A stretch of DNA of 64,000 nucleotides from positions 124,001-188,000 of the forward strand of contig CP090852.1 of assembly GCA_041879415.1 (NCBI GenBank). The letters run 5' to 3'. The position numbers were made by a program, and so were the translations under genes. This document shows, piece after piece, positions 37,138 through 45,018 of this stretch (position 1 is its first letter; each line of letters starts with the position of its first letter). The notes under the pieces are model-generated. The model worked only from the letters and a program-made list of their open reading frames with translations, was not told where the DNA came from and ran no database searches. The stretch is from Vibrio chagasii (GTDB taxonomy: Bacteria > Pseudomonadota > Gammaproteobacteria > Enterobacterales > Vibrionaceae).

Positions 37138-37171
37138 GGTTATGGTGTTTGTAACGTTTTACACCATAACC
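37138..37171. other. Perfect 11-bp inverted repeat between the octahaem gene and the moxR gene
   Basis: GGTTATGGTGT at 37138-37148 pairs with ACACCATAACC at 37161-37171 over a 12-base loop. No T-run follows, so it is not a typical terminator. It lies just before candidate operator site B and shares the ATAACC half-site, so it could be part of the control region. Confidence 0.5.
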
Positions 37172-37181
37172 ACTTATTGCG

Positions 37182-37203
37182 TTTATAACCAATAGTTATC
37201 GAG
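37182..37203 (+). promoter_or_regulatory. Candidate operator, ATAAC-N5-GTTAT dyad (site B)
   Basis: TTTATAACCAATAGTTATC matches site A at 18 of 19 positions over its first 18 bases except the central variable base, and has the same T-N11-A dyad. It lies about 46 bases before the moxR start, where it could overlap the promoter. Confidence 0.55.
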
Positions 37204-37248
37204 CTTGTGAGTAGGATGTACGCAGCCAGTTTGAATAAAGGAAGACCT

Positions 37249-38232
37249 ATGAACCATGCGCAACAAGCAATAAACCAACTGATTGAACAAACAGAAAAAA
37301 GTGTTATCGGACAGAGTCACGTCGTTCGGGCTCTGGTGATAGGGTTATTGACCAATGGGCATGTGCTTTTAGAAGGGCTTCCAGGCACAGCGAAAACGCG
37401 TTCAGTAAAGTCGCTTGCCAACTTATTAAATACCAGTTTTGGTCGAATTCAGTTCACACCAGACCTATTGCCATCAGATGTGACGGGTACAGAGGTGTAT
37501 CAAGAGCTAGACGGGAAACCTCAACTGCACTTCCAACCGGGGCCTATCTTCAACAGTATTGTCCTAGCCGATGAAGTGAACCGTGCGCCAGCTAAAGTAC
37601 AAGCGGCACTGCTTGAGGCGATGGCAGAGGGCACGATCACAGTAGGTGGTCAAACTCACATCCTTCCTGACCTATTCATGGTACTCGCTACTCAAAACCC
37701 CGTTGAGCAAGAAGGTACATACCCGCTACCTGAAGCGCAAATGGACCGTTTCATTATGAAAGTGACGGTCGACTATCCAGAAGATGAAGCAGAGCGCGAC
37801 ATCATTCGTTTGGTTCGCAGTGAAGAGCTAGGCAATGAGACCAGTTCCGAGCTAGTGACTCCGCAGCACATTGAACCTGAATTAGTGCTTGAGGCACGCC
37901 GCCAGCTTCCAGAAATCGCGGTATCTGATTTAGTTGAAAACTATATCGTGGCGTTAGTTATGGCGACTCGAAAGCCGGAACGTTACCCAGAATCTAACTT
38001 GTCCAAATGGATTGAAATTGGTTCGAGTCCACGTGCTTCTATCGCTCTAGATAAGTGTGCTCGCGCTTATGCTTGGCTACAAGGCCGTGACCATGTCACG
38101 TTAGATGATGTTCGTGCCATGCTGCCAACTGTGTTGGGGCACCGATTCTCACTGTCTTACGATGCGCTTGCTGACGGGGTCGACCATCAGAGAGTCGTTG
38201 AAGAGCTACTTGATAACGTAGAGATCGGATAA
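37249..38232 (+). CDS. MoxR family AAA+ ATPase
   Basis: A 327-residue cytoplasmic AAA+ ATPase of the MoxR type, thought to act as a chaperone with VWA-domain partners. Walker A is GLPGTAKT (43-50), Walker B VLADEVNR (105-112), sensor 1 ATQNPVEQEGTYPLPEAQMDRF. AAAGGAAG precedes the ATG at 37249; the upstream frame from 37207 lacks support. It heads a six-gene operon (MoxR, DUF58, DUF4381, VWA, VWA-TPR, BatD) with overlaps or minimal gaps. Confidence 0.95.
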   Translation: MNHAQQAINQLIEQTEKSVIGQSHVVRALVIGLLTNGHVLLEGLPGTAKTRSVKSLANLLNTSFGRIQFTPDLLPSDVTGTEVYQELDGKPQLHFQPGPIFNSIVLADEVNRAPAKVQAALLEAMAEGTITVGGQTHILPDLFMVLATQNPVEQEGTYPLPEAQMDRFIMKVTVDYPEDEAERDIIRLVRSEELGNETSSELVTPQHIEPELVLEARRQLPEIAVSDLVENYIVALVMATRKPERYPESNLSKWIEIGSSPRASIALDKCARAYAWLQGRDHVTLDDVRAMLPTVLGHRFSLSYDALADGVDHQRVVEELLDNVEIG

Positions 38233-38244
38233 CAAGGGGGCGTC

Positions 38245-39207
38245 ATGGCGAAGCCAACACAAGCTCCCAAATCGCAAGGCTTTGATCCAAGGCTGTACTG
38301 TGATTACTCAAAGTTAGTGCGAATACAGGCGCAAGCTGAGTCGTTTTCTCTGTTACCTCACCTAAAAGCGGGCAGTGTCCTTTCGGGAAGACACAATTCG
38401 TTGTTTCGTGGTCGTGGTTTGAACTTTGAAGAGTTACGGCATTACCAACTCGGTGATGATATCCGTAACCTCGATTGGAAAGTGACCATGCGAACTGGGA
38501 AACCACATGTTCGTAGCTATACCGAAGAGAAAGACCGTAACGTGATGATCTGTGTAGACCAACGCAGCTCTATGTTCTTTGCCTCCCAAGACACCATGAA
38601 GTCTGTCGTTGCCGCTGAACTGGCGGCATTGTGTGGTTGGCGAGTTCTTAAGGATGGAGACCGCGTCGGTTTTGTTTTGGCGTCACACCAAAAGCTATTT
38701 CACACAAAAGCGCAGCGTTCTCAGTCTGATTTGCTCTCCCAACTCAAACACCTTGCTAAGGCGAACCAAAGCTTGGGTGTTAATGTAAGCGACAATGAAG
38801 GAGTCGGGTTTACTCAATGGATCGAATTGATTAAGCGAATGAGGTTAAAACAGTCGACGTTAATCTTCATTAGCGACTGGCGTGATTGCCAAGAGCATCA
38901 CCTAGACCGTTTGAAACAACTTCAACAGCATAACGATATCCTCGCCATCATGGTCACTGACCCATTAGAGCGTTCACTGCCAAGAGATCTTGCAAGCGCA
39001 AACTGGGTGGTGGGTGATGGTCGTTTTCAATTGAGCCTAGATAGCCAATCTAAGGTAAGCCTTGCAAGCGAGAGCCTAGCTCAGAAAGCTGCACTTCAAA
39101 AACAATCTCTAGCTAAATTAATGGCGATGAAAAACCTTCCATATATCGAATTAGACACGTCTGGCAATCATATTTCCCAGTTACAAAAGTTAGTGGGAGG
39201 GCGCTAA
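38245..39207 (+). CDS. DUF58 domain protein
   Basis: A 320-residue protein of the DUF58 family, always found with MoxR ATPases. The diagnostic motif GDDIRNLDWKVTMRTGKPHVRSYTEEKD is intact (residues about 70-97), followed by a VWA-like half (VMICVDQRSSMFFAS). Likely a cytoplasmic partner of MoxR. It starts 12 bases after moxR with AAGGGGG as ribosome-binding site, and directly abuts the next gene. Confidence 0.92.
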   Translation: MAKPTQAPKSQGFDPRLYCDYSKLVRIQAQAESFSLLPHLKAGSVLSGRHNSLFRGRGLNFEELRHYQLGDDIRNLDWKVTMRTGKPHVRSYTEEKDRNVMICVDQRSSMFFASQDTMKSVVAAELAALCGWRVLKDGDRVGFVLASHQKLFHTKAQRSQSDLLSQLKHLAKANQSLGVNVSDNEGVGFTQWIELIKRMRLKQSTLIFISDWRDCQEHHLDRLKQLQQHNDILAIMVTDPLERSLPRDLASANWVVGDGRFQLSLDSQSKVSLASESLAQKAALQKQSLAKLMAMKNLPYIELDTSGNHISQLQKLVGGR

Positions 39208-39747
39208 ATGACAGTCGAACACGCGCCTCCTAGTACTTATATCCTGCGTGAACTTCACGATGTGGCGATACCTAATAGTGTTAGCTGGGCGCCACAAACC
39301 ATTGGTTGGAAGATCCTTGGCGTTATCTTGTTACTAGCGGCTCTCTACCTGGCCTATCGTTTGGCTCTAAGATGGTGGAATAATCGCTATCGAAAAGAAG
39401 CACTTAATGAATTGATGTTATTGGATGCGAGAGACAAAAACTCCCCTGAGCAGGCCTTTAAAGTGCTTAAGGTTGTACTTCGTTACCTAGACAGCAGTAA
39501 TGCAAAGCTGTTTGGGCAAGCTTATGTGAAACGTTTGAATGCGTACCTTCCTGTGAACGGGCAAAGAGAGAGTAACAACGCATTCTTTGCTGAGGAAATC
39601 TCAGGACTATGGATGCAAAGCCTCATTGATCCAAAGGTACGCTTGACCTTTGAACAGCGCACGGAAGTCATTCAAACCTCTATGATGTGGCTAAAACTTC
39701 ATAAGCCTGATGTTCAAGTGCCGGTTGAGGGGAAAGTAAATGATTAA
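39208..39747 (+). CDS. DUF4381 family membrane protein
   Basis: A 179-residue protein with one membrane helix (about 28-49) and a soluble helical C-terminal part. The opening LRELHDVAIPNSVSWAPQTIGWKIL is characteristic of DUF4381 proteins of MoxR-Bat operons. It begins immediately after the DUF58 stop and overlaps the following VWA gene by 8 bases. Molecular role unknown. Confidence 0.87.
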   Translation: MTVEHAPPSTYILRELHDVAIPNSVSWAPQTIGWKILGVILLLAALYLAYRLALRWWNNRYRKEALNELMLLDARDKNSPEQAFKVLKVVLRYLDSSNAKLFGQAYVKRLNAYLPVNGQRESNNAFFAEEISGLWMQSLIDPKVRLTFEQRTEVIQTSMMWLKLHKPDVQVPVEGKVND

Positions 39748-40813
39748 TCTCTTCTCTTCTAGCTTTGAATTTGCACATCCGTTGTGGTTCGTTGCACTGC
39801 CTTTGCCTCTGTTGGTCTACTTAGCGGTGCCTGCATATCGCACCAAACAAATGGCCATTAAAGTGCCGTTTTTCCACGAATTGGTGGAAGCGATTGGGGA
39901 AGCACCTTCTGAAGGGGCAAGTCAATTGACGCCAAGCTGGTGGCAACGCACCACACTCATTATTACTTGGGTTTTGGTTGTTTGTGCCTTAGCTAAACCG
40001 ACCATTCTTGGTGAACCTCAAGTGCGTGAACAATTAGGTCGAGATGTCATGGTGGTCGTTGATTTATCTGGATCAATGGCAGAACAAGACTTCACATCTA
40101 AGCAAGGCAAGAAAATCTCTCGCTTGGAAGCAACGAAAGAGGTGTTGGCAGACTTTGCGAAAACCAGAAAAGGCGACCGCTTAGGTTTGATCCTGTTTGG
40201 TGATGCTGCGTTTGTACAAACTCCTTTCACTGCCGACCAAGATGTATGGCTAGAACTATTAAATCAAACGGATGTTGCTATGGCAGGGCAGAGTACTCAC
40301 TTGGGTGATGCGATTGGCTTAGCGATAAAAGTGTTTGAGCAGAGCGGTAAGCAGATGTCTGTCGAACAAGCCCAAAACGATATCGAACGTGAGAAGGTGG
40401 TGATTGTACTGACTGATGGTAATGATACGGGCAGTTTTGTAGAGCCAATTGACGCTGCAAAAGTGGCTAAGGCGAAAGGGGTTCGTATTCACGTGATTGC
40501 GATGGGTGACCCTCAGACTGTGGGTGAAGTAGCCTTGGACATGGAGACCATCAAGCGTATCGCCTCTGAATCTGGCGGTGAGGCATTTGAAGCGCTAAAC
40601 CGTGATGAACTTAGCACAGCCTACGAGCAAATCGGTCAACTTGAGCCTCAGTTATACGAAAGCACAACTTATCGACCTAAGCAGGGCTTACACCACTATT
40701 TAGTGGCAGTCGTTGTACTCATGTATCTCACTGCATTTAGCCTTGCAACGGTAAGACGTCGCCGTGCCGTTCGTTTGTCGAACCTTGAAACGAAAGGAGA
40801 GAGTGATGTTTGA
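39740..40813 (+). CDS. VWA domain membrane protein (BatA-like)
   Basis: A 357-residue inner-membrane protein: two N-terminal helices (about 14-32 and 70-88), a von Willebrand A domain with the metal-ion-dependent adhesion motif DLSGS (108-112) and TDGNDTGS, and a C-terminal helix near 318-338. BatA-like proteins belong to the aerotolerance-type operons. It overlaps the genes on both sides by 8 bases, so the operon is tightly coupled. Confidence 0.92.
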   Translation: MINLFSSSFEFAHPLWFVALPLPLLVYLAVPAYRTKQMAIKVPFFHELVEAIGEAPSEGASQLTPSWWQRTTLIITWVLVVCALAKPTILGEPQVREQLGRDVMVVVDLSGSMAEQDFTSKQGKKISRLEATKEVLADFAKTRKGDRLGLILFGDAAFVQTPFTADQDVWLELLNQTDVAMAGQSTHLGDAIGLAIKVFEQSGKQMSVEQAQNDIEREKVVIVLTDGNDTGSFVEPIDAAKVAKAKGVRIHVIAMGDPQTVGEVALDMETIKRIASESGGEAFEALNRDELSTAYEQIGQLEPQLYESTTYRPKQGLHHYLVAVVVLMYLTAFSLATVRRRRAVRLSNLETKGESDV

Positions 40814-42497
40814 TTCTCTCGCAGTTCAACAGTTCTTTACTCAGTTTCATTTTATTCGCCCACTCTGGCTCTTAGCATTCGTGCCGATGTTTTTCTTACT
40901 TTGGTTACGTTGGCGAGAAGAGACTAAACCGAGTTGGAAAGACATTCTGCCAGAGCATTTACGCAATGCGTTGACGATTGGTGAGACCGGGTGGCGAAAA
41001 CAACTGCCACTCAAGCTGCTGATGGTTATCGTGACTATTGCGATTATTATTTGCTCAGGGCCAACGTGGCAGCGTGAAGCATCGCCATTTGGTGAAGACA
41101 AAGCCTCAATGTTGGTGGTACTTGATAATAGCGAATCCATGCTAGAAAAGGATTTACCTCCTAGTCGCTTAGAGCGCTCGAAGCAAAAAATTCGAGACTT
41201 ATTGGCGGCGCGCAAAGGCGGTAATACAGGTCTAGTTGTGTATGCAGGAAGTGCACATGTCGCGATGCCGGTTACTCAAGATAGCAAGGTTTTCGAACCG
41301 TTTTTGGCAGCAATTACCCCTGAAATTATGCCTGTTGATGGCAAAGCGGCTGAGAAAGCCCTGCCTTTGGTTCAACAACAATTGTCTGGTGAGCCTGGCT
41401 CAACCGTGTTGCTAGTATCTGATGGTGTGAATCCTACAACCATCAAAGCGTACGAACAATTTTTCAATGAAAACAGTTACCAACTGTTGATCTTGGCCGC
41501 GGGTAATAGCCAAATTGTGAGTAATAACCCAGTAGACCTTGATTCATTGCGCTCGCTAGCCAAAGCCACGGGTGGTCGCTTGATTGAAGTGACAGTAGAC
41601 GATTCTGACATCAAAGCACTTAACAGTGCGGTAGAACGTAACATGCAGCTCAATGGTGAATCTTCGATGCCTTGGAAAGATATGGGTTACGGCTTGTTGT
41701 TCCCAATTGCCTTCATTATGTTGCTTTGGTTCCGCAAAGGTTGGCTCGTGCAATGGTGTCTAATTGGTGTTGTGACGACAGGTGCTTTTTATGCGCCGAA
41801 CTCAATGGCAGAAACGGTCAAACTGACGGCGGACAGACCTGTTGAAGTGGAAACGTTATCGGCTTGGGATAAAACCGCCCAATGGTGGTGGGATTTATGG
41901 CTGACACCAGACCAACAGGGTCAGCGATTGTTAAACCAACAACAATACTTAGAAGCGGCGAAACACCTTGAGGATCCACTTAGAAAAGGTGCCGCTTACT
42001 ACTACGCACGAGAGTTTAAACTTGCCCATAGCGCGTTCTTACAAGTCGACAGTGATTTTGGTTTGTACAACGCGGCCAGTGCTCTAGCAAGGCAACGAGA
42101 GTATTTGGCTGCACGAGATTTGTTGAAAAGCTTAAATGATAAGCCTGACCTTGACCCTAATTTAAAGCCTGACGTACAGCACAACTTGGCCGTGGTTAAT
42201 GGCATTGTTGAAGAGGTTAACCGAACCAGTGAAAGCCAAGCAGGGACGACAGATGGCCCTGAAGAATCGTTTGAACTAGACGAGGACAAGCCACGTACGG
42301 GCGATGGTGCAGAAGAAGAGACAGTTGCTGAGCTCATGCTAAAAGAAACGCTCAATGCGAATGAGATTCTTGGTAGTCAAGAATTGGCCGATAAGTGGTT
42401 AAAGCGAGTGGAAGCGGATCCTAAGTATTTCCTTCGAGCTAAGTTTCAAATCCAATTGCGCGAACCATCACCAGTATCTAACGAGGAGCAAAAGTAA
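40806..42497 (+). CDS. VWA-TPR fusion membrane protein (BatB/BatC-like)
   Basis: A 563-residue protein with N-terminal helices (about 17-35, 68-84), a VWA domain with DNSES (107-111), a helix pair around 295-335, and a C-terminal tetratricopeptide-like region (LNQQQYLEAAKHLEDPLRKGAAYYYAREFKLA) followed by an acidic tail. This combines what are BatB and BatC in other bacteria. The ATG at 40806 has AAGGAGAG upstream and overlaps the previous gene by 8 bases. Confidence 0.92.
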   Translation: MFDSLAVQQFFTQFHFIRPLWLLAFVPMFFLLWLRWREETKPSWKDILPEHLRNALTIGETGWRKQLPLKLLMVIVTIAIIICSGPTWQREASPFGEDKASMLVVLDNSESMLEKDLPPSRLERSKQKIRDLLAARKGGNTGLVVYAGSAHVAMPVTQDSKVFEPFLAAITPEIMPVDGKAAEKALPLVQQQLSGEPGSTVLLVSDGVNPTTIKAYEQFFNENSYQLLILAAGNSQIVSNNPVDLDSLRSLAKATGGRLIEVTVDDSDIKALNSAVERNMQLNGESSMPWKDMGYGLLFPIAFIMLLWFRKGWLVQWCLIGVVTTGAFYAPNSMAETVKLTADRPVEVETLSAWDKTAQWWWDLWLTPDQQGQRLLNQQQYLEAAKHLEDPLRKGAAYYYAREFKLAHSAFLQVDSDFGLYNAASALARQREYLAARDLLKSLNDKPDLDPNLKPDVQHNLAVVNGIVEEVNRTSESQAGTTDGPEESFELDEDKPRTGDGAEEETVAELMLKETLNANEILGSQELADKWLKRVEADPKYFLRAKFQIQLREPSPVSNEEQK

Positions 42498-43864
42498 TGA
42501 GTTATTGTCAGTTTTTGTCTCTCAGTTACTCTAGAGATTCGAACTCAGTTAAGCCGTTAAGTCATGTACAGCATGGTTTCGTCGTAATGTTGATGGCTCT
42601 GCTTATCACCTTGTGTTCCTCTACAGCCTACGCTCGTGATATTTATGATCTTCAGCGCAGTGGTGATGTTGAGCTTATCGCATGGGTCGGAGAAAAACCG
42701 AAATCGGGCGATAAGATAACGCCAGCTAAGGTAAGCGTTAATGAGCAAGTGATTTTGAATATCGAAGTCGCGACACCACGTTGGTTTACGGGTGGCACAC
42801 GCATCGGTAGCATCGAAATCCCGAACGTGATTGCCAAGCAGCGTAATCAGCTTGCAACGAATTACACCGAGAGAGTAGGCGGTACGACTTGGTCTCGCCA
42901 GCGCTGGGAAATCACTCTTTATCCGATGGCATCGGGTGCTTTTGTTATTCCTACCTTGCCTGTGAGTGTAAAGGTGTCAGCTCCCGATGGTTCTAACGTG
43001 ACTGGTACACTTTATACTCAACCGATCAAGTTTGAAGCTTCGCTACCTTCTGGGTTATTACGTGAAGACTCGCCTTGGTTCGCAGCAACGGATGTTGAGG
43101 TTGAACAAAATTGGCAACGTTCTAGTGATGAACTGAAAGTCGGCGATGCGATCACTCGAACAGTGACTATTAAGGCAAAGGATAGCTTATCTGTATTGCT
43201 ACCTAACGTACTAACTAACGAATCTACACAGCAGTATCAAGCTTATCCGCAACCGAACCGCCTGGATGATACCCAAGAGCGAGGAGACTATCGTTCAAGC
43301 CGAATTGAAGAATCAGTCTATGTCATTCAACAAGGTGGTGAACTGACGCTTCCTGAATTCTCGTTCCAATGGTGGAATAGCGACAAACAACGTTTAGAAG
43401 ATGTCGTAATCAAAGGCGAAGTGTTTGAAGCCAAGCACACGTTGCAGTCCTTTGTAAAAGCCTATATGTCGGTATTCATCACGATTGGTTTAGTGTCGTT
43501 AGCATGTGTTTTGCTGTTTGTTATTGGTAAGCGTTATTACGCGGCTCGACCAACACCGACGTGGTTAGTGATGAGACGCCTGCTTAAGCACGGCGACTGG
43601 GCTGCGTTACGAACGTTTATTTACACTCAATTACGATACCAAACGACGGAGTTAGAGTTATCGAAAGCTAGCACAGAAAAGTTATGGCTGGATGATAGCA
43701 CTGCACTTCAGCAAGGACATGAAGATAAGAATGTGTTTAAACGTTTGTGGAAAGGGTTAAAAAAACTCGCCAATGACCGGAGTAACTCTCATGTAATTCG
43801 CTCAATCGCAGGTCGCTTGAAAATTCCTAAAGCCTTGCCAGACTTAAAAGACAAAATTAAGTAG
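42497..43864 (+). CDS. BatD-like protein
   Basis: A 455-residue protein with an N-terminal signal peptide-like segment (about 27-47, ending AYA), a large periplasmic beta-rich region (VSVNEQVILNIEVATPRWF, TRTVTIKAKD), one membrane helix (about 317-339) and a cytoplasmic tail of about 110 residues. This is the BatD layout. Its ATG shares a base with the stop of the VWA-TPR gene (TAATG). It is the last gene of the MoxR operon. Confidence 0.88.
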   Translation: MSYCQFLSLSYSRDSNSVKPLSHVQHGFVVMLMALLITLCSSTAYARDIYDLQRSGDVELIAWVGEKPKSGDKITPAKVSVNEQVILNIEVATPRWFTGGTRIGSIEIPNVIAKQRNQLATNYTERVGGTTWSRQRWEITLYPMASGAFVIPTLPVSVKVSAPDGSNVTGTLYTQPIKFEASLPSGLLREDSPWFAATDVEVEQNWQRSSDELKVGDAITRTVTIKAKDSLSVLLPNVLTNESTQQYQAYPQPNRLDDTQERGDYRSSRIEESVYVIQQGGELTLPEFSFQWWNSDKQRLEDVVIKGEVFEAKHTLQSFVKAYMSVFITIGLVSLACVLLFVIGKRYYAARPTPTWLVMRRLLKHGDWAALRTFIYTQLRYQTTELELSKASTEKLWLDDSTALQQGHEDKNVFKRLWKGLKKLANDRSNSHVIRSIAGRLKIPKALPDLKDKIK

Positions 43865-43961
43865 GCATGTGATGCACTGGTTCAATTGAAATACCCATAA
43901 AAATTCGGGGTTTATCGAGGCATTACGCACAACTTTTAGCAATTCGCATCGAACATAATCG

Positions 43962-43994
43962 GCAGGTTCTCTACTATAGGGAACCTGCTTCTTT
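43962..43994 (+). terminator. Probable terminator of the MoxR-Bat operon
   Basis: GCAGGTTC at 43962-43969 pairs with GAACCTGC at 43981-43988 over an 11-base loop, followed by TTCTTT. It lies 14 bases before the LysR gene start, so it may also be leader structure of that gene. Confidence 0.55.
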
Positions 43995-44007
43995 AATATG
44001 GAACTGT

Positions 44008-44913
44008 ATGAAAAGTACCGAGCTAAATTTAATTCCAATATTTGTCGCTATCTATGAAGAGCAGAACTTATCAAGAGCTGCTAGCCGCATGGATATCAGC
44101 CAACCTGCTGTGAGCAAAGCACTTGCGAGGTTGAGAGATATCTATGATGAGCCACTGTTTCACCGTACCACTTCAGGTGTTGAGCCAACCACTTTCGCGA
44201 TGGATATCTACCCAGCAATGGCGGCGGCACTGAAGAACTTCACGTCGACACTGTCTGCATCAAGAGACTTCGACCCTAAAACCTCTGGCCGCGTTTTTTC
44301 TATCGCCTGTGTATCTGCGGCCAGCTATGAAATGATGCCTAGGGTGATGCAATTGATCAGCCAGGTAGCACCGGGTATTGCGTTGGAAATTCACCCTCTG
44401 TTTACTGAAGACTACGAGTCTGACCTGAGGCTACAAAGACACGATGTGATCATCGATATGACGCCAAGAGGCCGAACGACGCTCAAGCACGAGGTCGTTT
44501 CCACTGAAGAGCTGGTGGTTGTATGCCGAGAAGATCACCCGTCAATCGGTGATACCATCGATATGGAGCAGTTTTTATCACTTGAGCATGTTGTGGTATC
44601 AAAATGGCACGCACGCCGAAGCTTATTGAGCTCTGATCATTTCAGAGACTTAGAAAAGCGTAGGGTAGTGTACCGAGCTGCAGGGGTCGTTGAGATGCTG
44701 CCAGTGATCGAGAGTTCTGATTACATCGGAATGCTACCTATGTCATCGGTGCGTTGTTTCTCCGAAAAGTACAAGGTGAAAACACTCCCTTTACCATTCG
44801 AATTGGACAACCTCGATATGTGTATGATTTGGCACCCAAGCCGCACTAACGAACCAAGCCACAAGTGGTTACGCGCCAAGATCAAAGCCGCAGCAAAAGA
44901 GGTCTCGGCTTAG
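44008..44913 (+). CDS. LysR-type transcriptional regulator
   Basis: A 301-residue regulator with the N-terminal winged helix (LIPIFVAIYEEQNLSRAASRMDISQPAVSKALARLRDIYDEPLFHR, residues 7-52) and a substrate-binding effector domain (GRVFSIACVSAASYEMMPRVM, ELVVVCREDHP). It lies directly after the MoxR-Bat operon in the middle of the sulfatase cluster. LysR proteins bind T-N11-A dyads, and such dyads occur upstream of several operons here, so it is the best candidate for the cluster's regulator. That is an inference. The effector is unknown. Confidence 0.9.
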   Translation: MKSTELNLIPIFVAIYEEQNLSRAASRMDISQPAVSKALARLRDIYDEPLFHRTTSGVEPTTFAMDIYPAMAAALKNFTSTLSASRDFDPKTSGRVFSIACVSAASYEMMPRVMQLISQVAPGIALEIHPLFTEDYESDLRLQRHDVIIDMTPRGRTTLKHEVVSTEELVVVCREDHPSIGDTIDMEQFLSLEHVVVSKWHARRSLLSSDHFRDLEKRRVVYRAAGVVEMLPVIESSDYIGMLPMSSVRCFSEKYKVKTLPLPFELDNLDMCMIWHPSRTNEPSHKWLRAKIKAAAKEVSA

Positions 44914-44948
44914 CGCTTTCGTTAGCTGAGTGGTGGTTTCGTAGGCCC

Positions 44949-44977
44949 ACTCCAGACGCTTTTATTACGTCTGGAGT
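44949..44977. other. Stem-loop between convergent genes
   Basis: ACTCCAGACG at 44949-44958 pairs perfectly with CGTCTGGAGT at 44968-44977 around a 9-base loop. It lies between the convergent LysR and GGDEF/EAL genes. No T-run follows on either strand, so terminator function is likely but unproven. Confidence 0.5.
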
Positions 44978-45018
44978 AGGGTACAAACGAGTCATTCCAC
45001 ATAGCTTGAAGCGACAGC

